DNA of 64,000 nucleotides from Kingella sp. (in: b-proteobacteria) (lineage in GTDB: Bacteria > Pseudomonadota > Gammaproteobacteria > Burkholderiales > Neisseriaceae). The stretch spans positions 1 to 64,000 of the forward strand of contig NZ_JAUMZV010000005.1 of the NCBI RefSeq assembly GCF_030527935.1, read 5' to 3'. Position numbers and translations under genes: made by a program. Shown here piece after piece: positions 17,251 through 25,104 of the stretch. The notes below the pieces were generated by a model. That model was not told the DNA's origin and made no database searches. It worked only from the letters and a program-made list of their open reading frames with translations. How positions within the stretch are numbered: position 1 is the stretch's first letter; each line of letters opens with the position of its first letter.

Positions 17251-17967
17251 ATGGTTAATTTGTATCAAATATTAGGTTTGTCTTATTCAGCAACCAGTGA
17301 TGAGATTCAGGCTGCTCTTGAAAGAAAGCAATCCAATCTTGATGCTAAAACGGTAAAAGCGGTTACTGAGTGGTTGTTGGTGGAGAGTGTGCGGACACGC
17401 TATGATGCGAAGTTGCGCCAAGAGCAGCCTGAATTTTTTCAGGCTGCAATGGTTGAAGGAACAACGCCCGCAACGACCGTAAGCCTGCAAAAAAATGAAA
17501 CGCAGGAAACGCGACAACCGCAAACGGCAGAAGAATATTACGTCCCCGAGCTATGGAATCCTACCGCTGCCGTAATTTGGGCGATATTGTTCTCTCCTGT
17601 ATTCGGTGCTTGGCTGCATGCGATTAACTGGCGAGAATTGGGCGAAGAAAAATTAGCCAAACAGAATATGTATTTTGTTTGGGGCGTAGTAGCATTAGAT
17701 TTAGCTGTCTTTTTTGTCTTGATGTTTACTGATATTCAACTTCCGCGCTTTGGGCCTGCTGCGGCAATTTGGGCAGCATGGTTTGCTGTACTAGGTAAAA
17801 AGCAAATTGATTTTGTTCGCAATGAAGTGAACAATGATTATGACAAGAAAAAATGGGGCAAACCCATCGGGCTGGCCATCTTGGCTGTGCTTGCTTATGG
17901 CGCGATGATTCTTGGTTTGACTTATTTGCTGGTTATCGCGGGTATGATTCAACTGCCCACTGAATAA
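17251..17967 (+). CDS. Membrane protein with a degenerate J-domain-like N-terminus
   Basis: The function is unknown. The 238-residue protein opens with a helical stretch resembling a J domain (NLYQILGLSYSATSDEIQAA, then VRTRYDAKLRQ), but the HPD motif that activates Hsp70 is absent. A Gln/Thr-rich linker follows at about 70-100. Four hydrophobic segments follow: VIWAILFSPVFGAWLHAI, YFVWGVVALDLAVFFVLMF, FGPAAAIWAAWFAVL and GLAILAVLAYGAMILGLTYL. The start at 17251 is chosen because AGGA (17241-17244) is 6 bases before it; an ATG at 17245 is too close. It lies alone between two terminators. Confidence 0.8.
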   Translation: MVNLYQILGLSYSATSDEIQAALERKQSNLDAKTVKAVTEWLLVESVRTRYDAKLRQEQPEFFQAAMVEGTTPATTVSLQKNETQETRQPQTAEEYYVPELWNPTAAVIWAILFSPVFGAWLHAINWRELGEEKLAKQNMYFVWGVVALDLAVFFVLMFTDIQLPRFGPAAAIWAAWFAVLGKKQIDFVRNEVNNDYDKKKWGKPIGLAILAVLAYGAMILGLTYLLVIAGMIQLPTE

Positions 17968-17969
17968 AA

Positions 17970-17997
17970 AAAACGGTGTGATGATTCACACCGTTTT
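17970..17997. terminator. Bidirectional terminator between the membrane protein and FKBP genes
   Basis: A perfect 12-bp stem (17970-17981 with 17986-17997) has A-rich and T-rich flanks on both strands, fitting its place between convergent genes. Confidence 0.85.
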
Positions 17998-18018
17998 GCG
18001 TTTTCAGGCTGCCTTAAA

Positions 18019-18345
18019 TCAATCATGCACGCGCAGCAGTTCCACTTCAAAAACCAAGGTAGCGTGTGGTGGAATCACGCCGCCTGCGCCATGTGCGCCG
18101 TAGCCCATTTCTGGCGGGATGGTCAGTTTGCGTTTGCCGCCTTCTTTCATGCCATCAAAGCCTTCATCCCAGCCTTTGATGACTTGCCCCATGCCTAGCG
18201 TAATGGTTAAAGGCTGGTGGCGGTCTAGGCTGGAATCAAATTTTGTGCCATCGGTGAGCCAGCCCGTGTAATGCACGGTAATTTTTTTGCCTTTCTGCGC
18301 TGATTTGCCTTCGCCCATTTGTAAGTCTTCAATGATTAAACTCAT
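18019..18345 (-). CDS. fbp: FKBP-type peptidyl-prolyl cis-trans isomerase
   Basis: A small cytoplasmic FKBP that catalyses proline isomerisation during folding. The 108-residue single-domain protein has the active-site pattern VHYTGWLTDGTKFDSSLDR, GQVIKGWDEGFDGMKEGGKR and IPPEMGYGAHGAGGVIPPHA. No signal peptide is present. It resembles the short Neisseria FK506-binding protein. Convergent with the upstream membrane-protein gene. Confidence 0.93.
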   Translation of the reverse strand: MSLIIEDLQMGEGKSAQKGKKITVHYTGWLTDGTKFDSSLDRHQPLTITLGMGQVIKGWDEGFDGMKEGGKRKLTIPPEMGYGAHGAGGVIPPHATLVFEVELLRVHD

Positions 18346-18513
18346 GCTTTGCCTTTCTGATTGCGTTGAAAAGCCGCAAGCCTATCACAAAACTGCTTTT
18401 CAGGCTGCCTACATTTGTTTACAATCAAAAAACGATTATTTCACAACAAGATAACCTTTTTCAGGCTGTCTATTCCGCTCCGCAAAGACAGCCTGAAAAC
18501 CCCAAAGGAAACC

Positions 18514-19845
18514 ATGATGATGAACTGGCAACAACTCATGTCGTCCACCCGTTTTCAGATTGACGAACACGGCAATATCTCCGCCGCGCCGCCCAAAGCG
18601 CACACGCCTTACCGCACGCCCTTTCACACCGACTACGACCGCGTGGTTTTTTCCAACGCTTTTCGCCGCTTGGGGCGCAAAACCCAAGTGCATCCGCTAG
18701 CCAAAAATGACCACACCCACAACCGCTTAACCCACAGCGTTGAAGTCGCCAGCGTGGGGCGCAGCTTGGGTAACCTTGTGGGCGAACAATTACGCGCCGA
18801 GCAAAAATTGCCCGCCCCGCTCTCGCCCAACGACCTTGCCACCACCGTGCAAACCGCCTGCCTTGCCCACGACATCGGCAATCCCCCATTTGGGCACACG
18901 GGCGAAGATGCCCTGCGCGATTGGTTTAGGCAGCCTGAAAACGCGGTTTACACCGCCCCGCTTACCCACGCGCAACGCCGCGACATCCAAACCTACGAAG
19001 GCAACGCCCACAGCCTGCGCCAAACCGCCAGCATTGAAATGTACCGCAATCGCGGCGGAATGCGCCTTACCGCCGCCAGCTACGGCGCGTTGCTCAAATA
19101 CCCGTGGACAAGCAGCAGCCCGCAAGGGCAACGCAAATTCAATATTTATCAAACCGAATTGCCGCTTATCACCCACATCGCCCGCGAGCTGGAGCTGCCT
19201 GAAATTGCCGCCAACCATTGGGCGCGCCATCCCTTGTCCTACCTGATGGAAGCCGCCGACGACATCTGTTACGCGCTGATGGATTTGGAAGATGCCGTGA
19301 GCCTAGATTTGCTGAACCACAACGAAATCGCCGAAATTCTCGCCCCGCTCGTTGCACCCGAAGCCACGCAACACGCTACCAGCCCGCGCGAACGCACCGC
19401 CATGATGCGCGGCATTGGCATCGGCGCGGCGATTGGCGGCATCGCGCAAACGTTTATCGCCCATCACACCGCCTTGCTTAACGGCGATTTTCAAGGCAAA
19501 GATTTGATTGAACAAAGCCCCGCCGCCGTGCGCGAAGCATTGCAAAACGCCAAAATACTCGCCCGCGAGCGCATTTTCCGCCACCGCGTGAAAGTGGAGC
19601 TGGCGGCGTTTTCCTGCATTGCGTCCATGCTGGATTTGCTGGTGCCCGCCGCGTACGCGCTGATTATCTCGGGCCACTGCAAAAAGCAGCACAAACTGGC
19701 ATTGAGCCTGCTGGAAAACGACCCGATTACCGAGCGCGACAGCTTGTATTTGGCATATATGAAAATTTTGGATTTTATCGGCGGCATGACCGATAACTAC
19801 GCCGCCACCATCGCGCAAGAAATATCAGGTATCAGCATGGTGTAA
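18514..19845 (+). CDS. dgt: Deoxyguanosinetriphosphate triphosphohydrolase-like protein
   Basis: The product is an HD-domain hydrolase that cleaves dNTPs to deoxynucleosides and triphosphate. The 443-residue protein shows FRRLGRKTQVHP, the first metal His in HNRLTHSVEVASVGRSLG, the HD pair in CLAHDIGNPPFGHTGEDAL and a later Asp in LMEAADDICYALMDLEDAV. Three consecutive ATGs (18514, 18517, 18520) follow AAAGGAA (18504-18510), so the exact start is uncertain by two codons. Upstream lies an imperfect uptake-sequence pair (18449-18499). Confidence 0.95.
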   Translation: MMMNWQQLMSSTRFQIDEHGNISAAPPKAHTPYRTPFHTDYDRVVFSNAFRRLGRKTQVHPLAKNDHTHNRLTHSVEVASVGRSLGNLVGEQLRAEQKLPAPLSPNDLATTVQTACLAHDIGNPPFGHTGEDALRDWFRQPENAVYTAPLTHAQRRDIQTYEGNAHSLRQTASIEMYRNRGGMRLTAASYGALLKYPWTSSSPQGQRKFNIYQTELPLITHIARELELPEIAANHWARHPLSYLMEAADDICYALMDLEDAVSLDLLNHNEIAEILAPLVAPEATQHATSPRERTAMMRGIGIGAAIGGIAQTFIAHHTALLNGDFQGKDLIEQSPAAVREALQNAKILARERIFRHRVKVELAAFSCIASMLDLLVPAAYALIISGHCKKQHKLALSLLENDPITERDSLYLAYMKILDFIGGMTDNYAATIAQEISGISMV

Positions 19846-19893
19846 TAATCCTCAATGAAAACAAACCATTGCTGGCTTTGTGTTAAATTGTGC

Positions 19894-19922
19894 TTTACAA
19901 AACGCGGCTGCGCCTGTATTAT
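19894..19922 (+). promoter_or_regulatory. Promoter of the tRNA-Arg/tRNA-Glu unit
   Basis: TTTACA (19894-19899) and TATTAT (19917-19922) are 17 bases apart, 47 bases before the first tRNA. Confidence 0.6.
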
Positions 19923-19969
19923 CGCGCTTTCTTGATTTGCAAGCGCAATTAAATTGAATGTGCAAATAC

Positions 19970-20046
19970 GCACCCGTAGCTCAGTTGGATAGAGTATCTG
20001 GCTACGAACCAGAGGGTCGGGCGTTCGAATCGCTCCGGGTGCGCCA
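19970..20046 (+). tRNA. tRNA-Arg (anticodon ACG)
   Basis: The full cloverleaf can be drawn: 7-bp acceptor, D arm GCTC/GAGT, anticodon stem TCTGG/CCAGA with loop CTACGAA, T arm with loop TTCGAAT, and encoded CCA. The ACG anticodon would be converted to ICG to read CGU, CGC and CGA. Confidence 0.97.
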
Positions 20047-20067
20047 AGAAACACTATTTTTTTAGAC

Positions 20068-20142
20068 GCGCCCATCGTCTAGCGGTTAGGACATCGCCCT
20101 TTCACGGCGGTAACGGGGGTTCGATTCCCCCTGGGCGTGCCA
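20068..20142 (+). tRNA. tRNA-Glu (anticodon TTC)
   Basis: Cloverleaf with acceptor GCGCCCA/TGGGCGT (first pair G-U), anticodon loop CTTTCAC, T loop TTCGATT and encoded CCA. It follows tRNA-Arg by 21 bases and is probably cotranscribed. Confidence 0.97.
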
Positions 20143-20149
20143 AGTTTTT

Positions 20150-20180
20150 AAAGCCTGCTTCGTTTGAAGCAGGCTTTTGT
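20150..20180 (+). terminator. Intrinsic terminator after tRNA-Glu
   Basis: A 12-bp stem (20150-20161 with 20166-20177, loop GTTT) is followed by T-rich sequence. Confidence 0.85.
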
Positions 20181-20319
20181 TTTGCGTGTGATTTGTGTGA
20201 ATTGGGGAGGCTAGGTTAGATAAACCGCTTAAATTTTGATAACATTTTCAGGCTGCCCATTGTCCCATAAGTTGTATCCATAATAGGCAGCCTGAAAAAC
20301 ATTGCTCCAAAGGACAATC

Positions 20320-21959
20320 ATGCCATCTCGTTTTGATTTTCTCACGCCGCTCACCCATCTGCCCGCCGAAGCGCAAAAATCCGCGCAAGAAGCCGAAAGC
20401 CATGCCCGCAACGGGCATTACGATGCCGCGCTCAATGCCGTTCGCCGCGCACTGGAATACATGGTGGCGGTTTATTGGCAAAAAATGCAGCTTCCCGCCA
20501 TCCAAAAGGGCGCGGAAGTCGCCAATCCTTTTTACAACAGCCGTGCCACAGGCAGCAGCAATCCTAATGCGTGGCAAACGCTGAAGCTGGATAGCTTGTT
20601 CTCGCAAATTTATATTTTGGAAAAAGAGAACGTGTGGCAGCGCGAACAAGCCGAACGCGCCCATTTTATCCGCAAAAATGGCAACAAAGGCTCGCACAGC
20701 GGCGAAGCCCCGCCACCGCCAGCGAGGTAAACGAGGCGTTGCAAGATTTGGAAAAAATCGCGCAGCAATGGGCGGCGGATTTTCCCCGTGCCGACAGCCC
20801 GTTTCGCCCAGCGCAAGCCTTTGGCAGCGCGATGGTTGCACCCAGCAGCACCGCTTCGCGCCATCGCCCAAAAGGTCAGTCGCGCAACGTAACAATGGGC
20901 GTGGTGGCGGCGGTGGTGGGGTTGATTGTGTTTCGCGGTTTGTCTGCGCTGCTCAGTTCCAATTCGTCTGGTAAAAGCGAAATCGCGCCGCCCGCCGCAT
21001 CCGCCCCAATGCAGCCTGAAAACGTTTTGCGCTATGCCAATGGCGACATCTTCGAGGGCAACATCATAAACGGCAAAGCCAACGACCCCAATGGAAAAAT
21101 CACCCGCGCCAACGGCATGGTTTGCATCGGCAACGTGATTGCCGACAAGCTCAACGGCATCGCCACTTGCACCGCGCCCAACGGCGACACCTACCAAGGC
21201 GATTATCAAGACGATTTGCGCCACGGCAAAGGCAGCCAAACCTTGAATGGCAACCGCTACGAGGGCGCGTTTGAACACGACCTGATGCAAGGCGAGGGCG
21301 TGCTGACCGCGCAAACAGGCAATCGCTATCAAGGCGCGTTCCGCAACAACGCGATGGCGGGCAACGGCAAAATCATCTTTGCCGACCAAAGCGAGTGCGT
21401 CGGCACGTTTGACGCGCAAACCGCCCATTGCGATTTTGCCAACGGCAACCATTATGCAGGCGCATACAACCCCGCCACGCTGTATTTGGAGGGCAAAGGC
21501 GTGCTCACCGACAGCGAGGGCAATGTGTTGTTTGACGGCGCGTTTGTGGAAAACCAGCCGCAGGGCAAGGTGTTGGATGCTGCCCAAGCGCAAGCCGAAG
21601 CGTTGCAAAAACGCGCCGAGCAAGGCGATGTCGCTGCGCAAACCGCGCTGGGCGTGGAAGAAGCCGAGCAGGGCAATTATGGCAACGCGTTCAAATGGCT
21701 CGCCCGTGCTGCCGCAGCCAACCACGCCGAAGCGCAATACTATCTTGCCATCATGTATGAGCGCGGGCTGGGCATGGACAAAAATGTGGACGAGGCGCAC
21801 CGCTGGTATCAACGCGCTGCCGACAATGGCTTTGTCAAAGCGCAAAAACGCATCGCCGATATTAAACAAGCGGATGAGGCGCTGGCTAATCCAAGCGACA
21901 ACGGCGGCGGCAAGGGCAAAGGTGGCAGCGATGATGCCATCAATGCGCTGTTTGATTGA
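20320..21959 (+). pseudogene. Frameshifted DUF4145-TM-MORN-Sel1 repeat protein
   Basis: Two overlapping frames form one protein. The first starts at 20320 (MPSRFDFLTPL, AAAGGA upstream) and gives a DUF4145/HEPN-like helical domain (ARNGHYDAALNAVRRALEYM, then HFIRKNGNKGSHSGEA). It stops at 20730. The second continues that domain (TASEVNEALQDLEKIAQQW) and then has a transmembrane segment (VVAAVVGLIVFRGLSALL), about six MORN-type repeats (GDTYQGDYQDDLRHGKG, NRYEGAFEHDLMQGEGV) and two Sel1 repeats (AEAQYYLAIMYERGLGMDKN). Adding one C to the C4 run at 20708-20711 rejoins the frames. It is either an inactivating deletion or a sequencing error. Function is unknown. An uptake-sequence pair lies upstream. 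Confidence 0.8.
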
Positions 21960-22037
21960 GTGGTGATGTGGGATGGGGTGGGATTTTGCGAATGGTGTGA
22001 CGGGTAGAGCGGGGGATTTTGTTTTTTCAGGCTGCCT

Positions 22038-22231
22038 ATGGAGCATCGGCGGCTCGCCGACATGGTTAGCCTGTTAAAGCCCTGTTTAACGTGATATTGG
22101 GCGATGAGCTGTTGCCGTGCTATTTTTTGTTTTCAGGCTGTCTTGGGTGTGTGCATTTGAGGCAGCCTGAAACTTGGTGCTACGCCTGTTGGCAAGCAAA
22201 GCAATATGTTGGCGAGCCATCGATGCTCCAT
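22038..22231. repeat. 194-bp element with inverted ends of the ATGGAGCATCGG type
   Basis: The left end ATGGAGCATCGGCGGCTCGC and the right end (reverse complement ATGGAGCATCGATGGCTCGC) are inverted repeats. The element is flanked by uptake sequences, and related ends recur at 32919-32945, 41888-41912 and 55793-55870. The interior has no convincing gene, and the rest of the 420-base gap before ychJ holds only uptake sequences. Confidence 0.5.
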
Positions 22232-22379
22232 AATAGGCAGCCTGAAAATGAAATCTGTGGCGAAGTCAAAACGAGATTGGAAAACAGGCATATAGGACAA
22301 AAAAACTGCTAAAAATCCCCACAAGCCTTATAGGGTAAGGCTTGCGGGGGGAGCAGTAAATTTGTCCATTATGCCTGTT

Positions 22380-22843
22380 TTACTTAAAAAACTGCCCGCA
22401 GCACGCTTTAAACTTTTTCCCGCTGCCGCAAATGCACGGCGATTTCATGCTGGGGAGCGCGACTGTTGGGTCTATAAAATACCATGCGCCGTTAATCTGC
22501 ACGAAAGCCGATTGTTCGTGATGCGCGTGCGTTGCGCCGTGTTGGGCAAGCTGGGCGGTGAACGAGACTACTTGCGCGTGGTGCTTGCCGATGCGCGGGG
22601 TGTGTTGATGCACGGTGAGCCCGAGAAATTGCGTTTCGTGCACCCATTGGGCGAGTTCGTTGCGGTTGAGCTGCGGCTGCTGGGCGGGTACGGTGGTGCG
22701 GATAATTAATCCACTTGCTGCAAGGCGTAGGCGGTGTAGCGTGAGCGCATCAGCTGTTCGGCGGTTTCAGGCTGCCTTTCGCCTGTGTGAAAGGGTTGGC
22801 AGCAATCGGCGTAAGGCTGGTTGGATTGGCAGGGGCAAAGCAT
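22380..22843 (-). pseudogene. ychJ: YchJ-family SEC-C protein, frameshifted
   Basis: YchJ proteins are small zinc-binding proteins of unclear function. The gene starts at 22843 with GGGAG upstream. Its first part encodes an N-terminal SEC-C motif (CPCQSNQPYADCCQPF) and LMRSRYTAYALQQVD, then hits TAA at 22708-22706. The second part resumes one frame away (IRTTVPAQQPQLNRNELAQW) and ends with PCICGSGKKFKACCGQF, a second SEC-C motif. One missing base near 22703-22708 explains the break. The joined product of about 155 residues would be full length. Confidence 0.85.
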
Positions 22844-22887
22844 GGTGATCTCCCAAGAAAAAAGGATTTTGCGGTTTCAGACAGCCT

Positions 22888-23083
22888 GAAACCTTTGCAA
22901 AACCTAAACTGCAACAAGAAATAGTCAATTCTCCGTCATTCCCGCGTAGGTGGGAATCTTGGTTTAACTTAGTCAATGGTTTGTTTTTAAACGGGTTTTT
23001 AATATCAAATAAGATTCCCGCCTACGCGGGAATGACGGCATTTCTTATTTTTCAGGCTGCCTTAGGGGTTTTGCAAAGGTTTC
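22888..23083. repeat. NIME-like cassette: two dRS3 repeats inside 17-bp inverted ends
   Basis: A 196-bp block is bounded by exact inverted repeats GAAACCTTTGCAAAACC (22888-22904 and 23067-23083). Inside are two 20-bp dRS3-type repeats of the form ATTCCC-N8-GGGAAT at 22938-22957 and 23014-23033, enclosing about 56 bp of unique DNA. This is the layout of Neisserial intergenic mosaic elements. Confidence 0.75.
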
Positions 23084-23188
23084 AAATTGCCAACCGCGTG
23101 CGTGGCAAAGCCAAACACCCTACGCGCTGTGTTAAATGGAATTGGGTTGCTTGCCCGCTAACGTGCTATCAGTTTGGTTAAACAAAAT

Positions 23189-23230
23189 AGGCAGCCTGAA
23201 AACGAGAAATAGCGTTTTCAGGCTGCCTTT
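23189..23230. terminator. Uptake-sequence pair, terminator of aroG
   Basis: A 16-bp stem (23189-23204 with 23213-23228) with an 8-nt loop lies 27 bases downstream of the aroG stop. Confidence 0.6.
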
Positions 23231-23256
23231 GGCTGTTTTGGCTTTAATCGCTACAT

Positions 23257-24300
23257 CTACACGCGCGAACGGTTGGCGGTTGCCAGCAAGTCCAACAGTT
23301 TTTCGGTGTCGTCCCAGCCGATGCAGGCATCGGTGATGCTTTGTCCGTAAACGATGGGGTCGTTTTGTCGCCCTTCAACCAGATGGCTTTCCACCATCAC
23401 GCCCATGATGTTTTGCTCGCCGTTTTGGATTTGCGTGGCGATGTCTTGGGCAACTTCCATTTGGCGTTTGAAGTCTTTGCGGCTGTTGGCGTGGCTGCAA
23501 TCCACCATTAGCTTGGGCGTTAAGCCTGCTTGGGTTAGCTGTTCTGCCGCGCTTTTAACGTGTTCGCTGCTGTAATTGGGCCCGCCGTTGCCGCCACGCA
23601 GGATAACATGGCAATCGGCGTTGCCTGTGGTGTGCACGATGGCGGAATGCCCTGTTTTGGTTACGGATAGGAAGTGGTGCGGGCGGGCGGCTGCGCCAAG
23701 GGCATCAATGGCGATTTTCAGGCTGCCATCGGTGCCGTTTTTGAAGCCCACGGGGCAGGATAGGCCGCTGGCAAGCTCGCGGTGCACTTGGCTTTCGGTG
23801 GTGCGCGCGCCGATGGCGCCCCATGAAATCAAGTCGGCGTAGTATTGCGGGGTAATCATGTCCAAAAACTCGGCGGACGCGGGCATGCCGATGTTGCCCA
23901 GTTCTAACAGCAATTTACGCGCTTGGCGCAAGCCGAAGTTGATGTCGTGCGTGCCGTTTAGGTGCGGGTCGTTAATCAGTCCTTTCCAGCCCACGGTGGT
24001 GCGCGGTTTTTCAAAATAGGCGCGCATTACAATCAGCAATTCTTTGGCGTATTTTTGCCGCAGCGGCAGCAGGCGTTGCGCGTATTCCAGCGCGGCTTTG
24101 GGGTCGTGGATGGAGCAAGGTCCAATGATAACCAGCAGGCGGTTGTCGCCGCCGTGCAGCAGTTGGGCGATTTCTTGGCGCGTTTGCGCCACCAGCTCGG
24201 CGGCTTGTTCGCTGATGGGCAGTTCGTATAAATGCGCGATGGGCGGCAAAAGCTCGTCGATTTGTTTCACGCGCAGGTCGTCTGTTTGGTGTAGTGGCAT
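23257..24300 (-). CDS. aroG: 3-deoxy-7-phosphoheptulonate (DAHP) synthase, class I
   Basis: The enzyme condenses phosphoenolpyruvate and erythrose-4-phosphate in the first step of aromatic biosynthesis. Landmarks are LLVIIGPCSIHDPKAALEYA, FEKPRTTVGWKGLINDPHL, GARTTESQVHRELASGLSCP and DCSHANSRKDF. The start at 24300 (MPLHQTDDLRVKQ, 347 residues) fits the family N-terminus. A longer frame from 24360 would run through the likely promoter (TTGTCA 24360-24355, 17-base spacer, TATCCT 24337-24332). Whether it is Phe-, Tyr- or Trp-sensitive cannot be told by eye. Monocistronic. Confidence 0.93.
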   Translation of the reverse strand: MPLHQTDDLRVKQIDELLPPIAHLYELPISEQAAELVAQTRQEIAQLLHGGDNRLLVIIGPCSIHDPKAALEYAQRLLPLRQKYAKELLIVMRAYFEKPRTTVGWKGLINDPHLNGTHDINFGLRQARKLLLELGNIGMPASAEFLDMITPQYYADLISWGAIGARTTESQVHRELASGLSCPVGFKNGTDGSLKIAIDALGAAARPHHFLSVTKTGHSAIVHTTGNADCHVILRGGNGGPNYSSEHVKSAAEQLTQAGLTPKLMVDCSHANSRKDFKRQMEVAQDIATQIQNGEQNIMGVMVESHLVEGRQNDPIVYGQSITDACIGWDDTEKLLDLLATANRSRV

Positions 24301-24331
24301 GATGTTCTGGGTTGGGATTTGTAAAGCGCGT

Positions 24332-24360
24332 AGGATAGCTTTGTTTACATTTTTTGACAA
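24332..24360 (-). promoter_or_regulatory. Candidate aroG promoter
   Basis: On the minus strand, -35 TTGTCA (24360-24355) and -10 TATCCT (24337-24332) are separated by 17 bases, with the aroG ATG 32 bases further. It supports the shorter aroG start. Confidence 0.5.
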
Positions 24361-24573
24361 GAAAAGGGTATAGAACGTTTAGAACTTAATTTTATTCCTT
24401 TCCGTTTTTTGCCGATGGTTTTGGTTAAAATTGCTTATATTTTATTATTTTTGGTATTTTGTTGCTTGAAATGGCTTTCAGACTGCCTATTTGCCAACGC
24501 AATAGGCAGCCTGAAAATTATTGCGTTGCCAAGCGATTAAACTGCTTCAAAAGCCCAAGCCATCCCGTCCATA

Positions 24574-24656
24574 TTAAGAACCTGTATTCACTATTTCCAT
24601 AGGCATCTTTTATGACATAAAAGATGCCTATGGAAATAGTGAATACAGGTTCTTAA
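24574..24656. repeat. Perfect 83-bp palindrome, collapsed copy of the AGAACCTG repeat
   Basis: Two exact 41-bp inverted arms (24574-24614 and 24616-24656) surround a single A. The arms begin TTAAGAACCTGTATTCACTA, the same end sequence as the 160-170 bp elements at 30126, 33002 and 51596. This copy has lost the interior. The 24.3-25.1 kb gap also holds uptake sequences, a solo dRS3 and composite repeats, but no gene. Confidence 0.85.
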
Positions 24657-24665
24657 TGCAAGGGC

Positions 24666-24685
24666 ACGGCTTGCAAGCAAGCCGT
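24666..24685. repeat. Composite repeat core (near-palindromic ACGGCTTGC type)
   Basis: ACGGCTTGCAAGCAAGCCGT is near-self-complementary. It recurs at 24966-24985, 29141-29160, 32752-32770 and 39776-39795. In several copies it is preceded or followed by GCGCTCC-type and GTGCACTGG-type flanks and by an uptake sequence. Confidence 0.6.
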
Positions 24686-24761
24686 AGGGGCGCGGGTGGC
24701 GGTTTCAGGCTGCCGAAGATTGCGCCCGCGTTTGGGCAGGCTGAAATGTTGGTGAAGTCTA

Positions 24762-24859
24762 AAACACAACAAAAAATAGTAACTTCCGTCATTCCCGCCT
24801 GCGCGGGAATGGCGGCATTTCTTACTTTCAGGCTGCTGTTAGGATTTTGCAAAGGTTTC
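24762..24859. repeat. Collapsed NIME-like cassette with a single dRS3
   Basis: One dRS3 (ATTCCCGCCTGCGCGGGAAT, 24791-24810) carries on its left the flank seen left of the first dRS3 at 22.9 kb (AACAAAAAATAGT). On its right is the flank seen right of the second dRS3, ending in TTTTGCAAAGGTTTC. It looks like the two-dRS3 cassette after loss of the middle. Confidence 0.7.
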
Positions 24860-24881
24860 AGATTGTGGCGATTGCGTGTTT

Positions 24882-24901
24882 GTCGGGCATCAATGCCCGA
24901 C
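24882..24901. repeat. Palindromic repeat GTCGGGCATCAATGCCCGAC
   Basis: A 20-bp near-perfect palindrome, followed by CTAC. The same unit occurs twice in inverted arrangement at 55921-56011. Confidence 0.6.
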
Positions 24902-25104
24902 CTACGGGGATGGCAAAACGCGGGCGCGGATGTTGGGCAGCCTGAAACGTTTACGCGCGTTCCCTACGGCTTGCTTGCAAGCCGTGCACTGGCTGGAATA
25001 ATGGCTGCCTGAAATTTTTGCAATATGACGGCGTGGGTAATTTTCAGGCTGCCTACTCGCAGCGAATAAGGCAGCCTGAAAACGGGGTAAACGGCGCAAG
25101 CGCG

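Noticed and set aside
20700..20735. Programmed frameshift as the explanation of the 20.7-kb break
   Set aside because: There is no slippery heptamer of the X-XXY-YYZ type and no evident downstream stimulator; a one-base loss in a C run is simpler.
20610..22046. Long minus-strand open frame (478 codons) opposite the MORN/Sel1 gene
   Set aside because: It is a shadow in GC-rich repeat coding sequence; the plus-strand translation has clear MORN and Sel1 repeats, and the minus-strand product has no recognisable domain.
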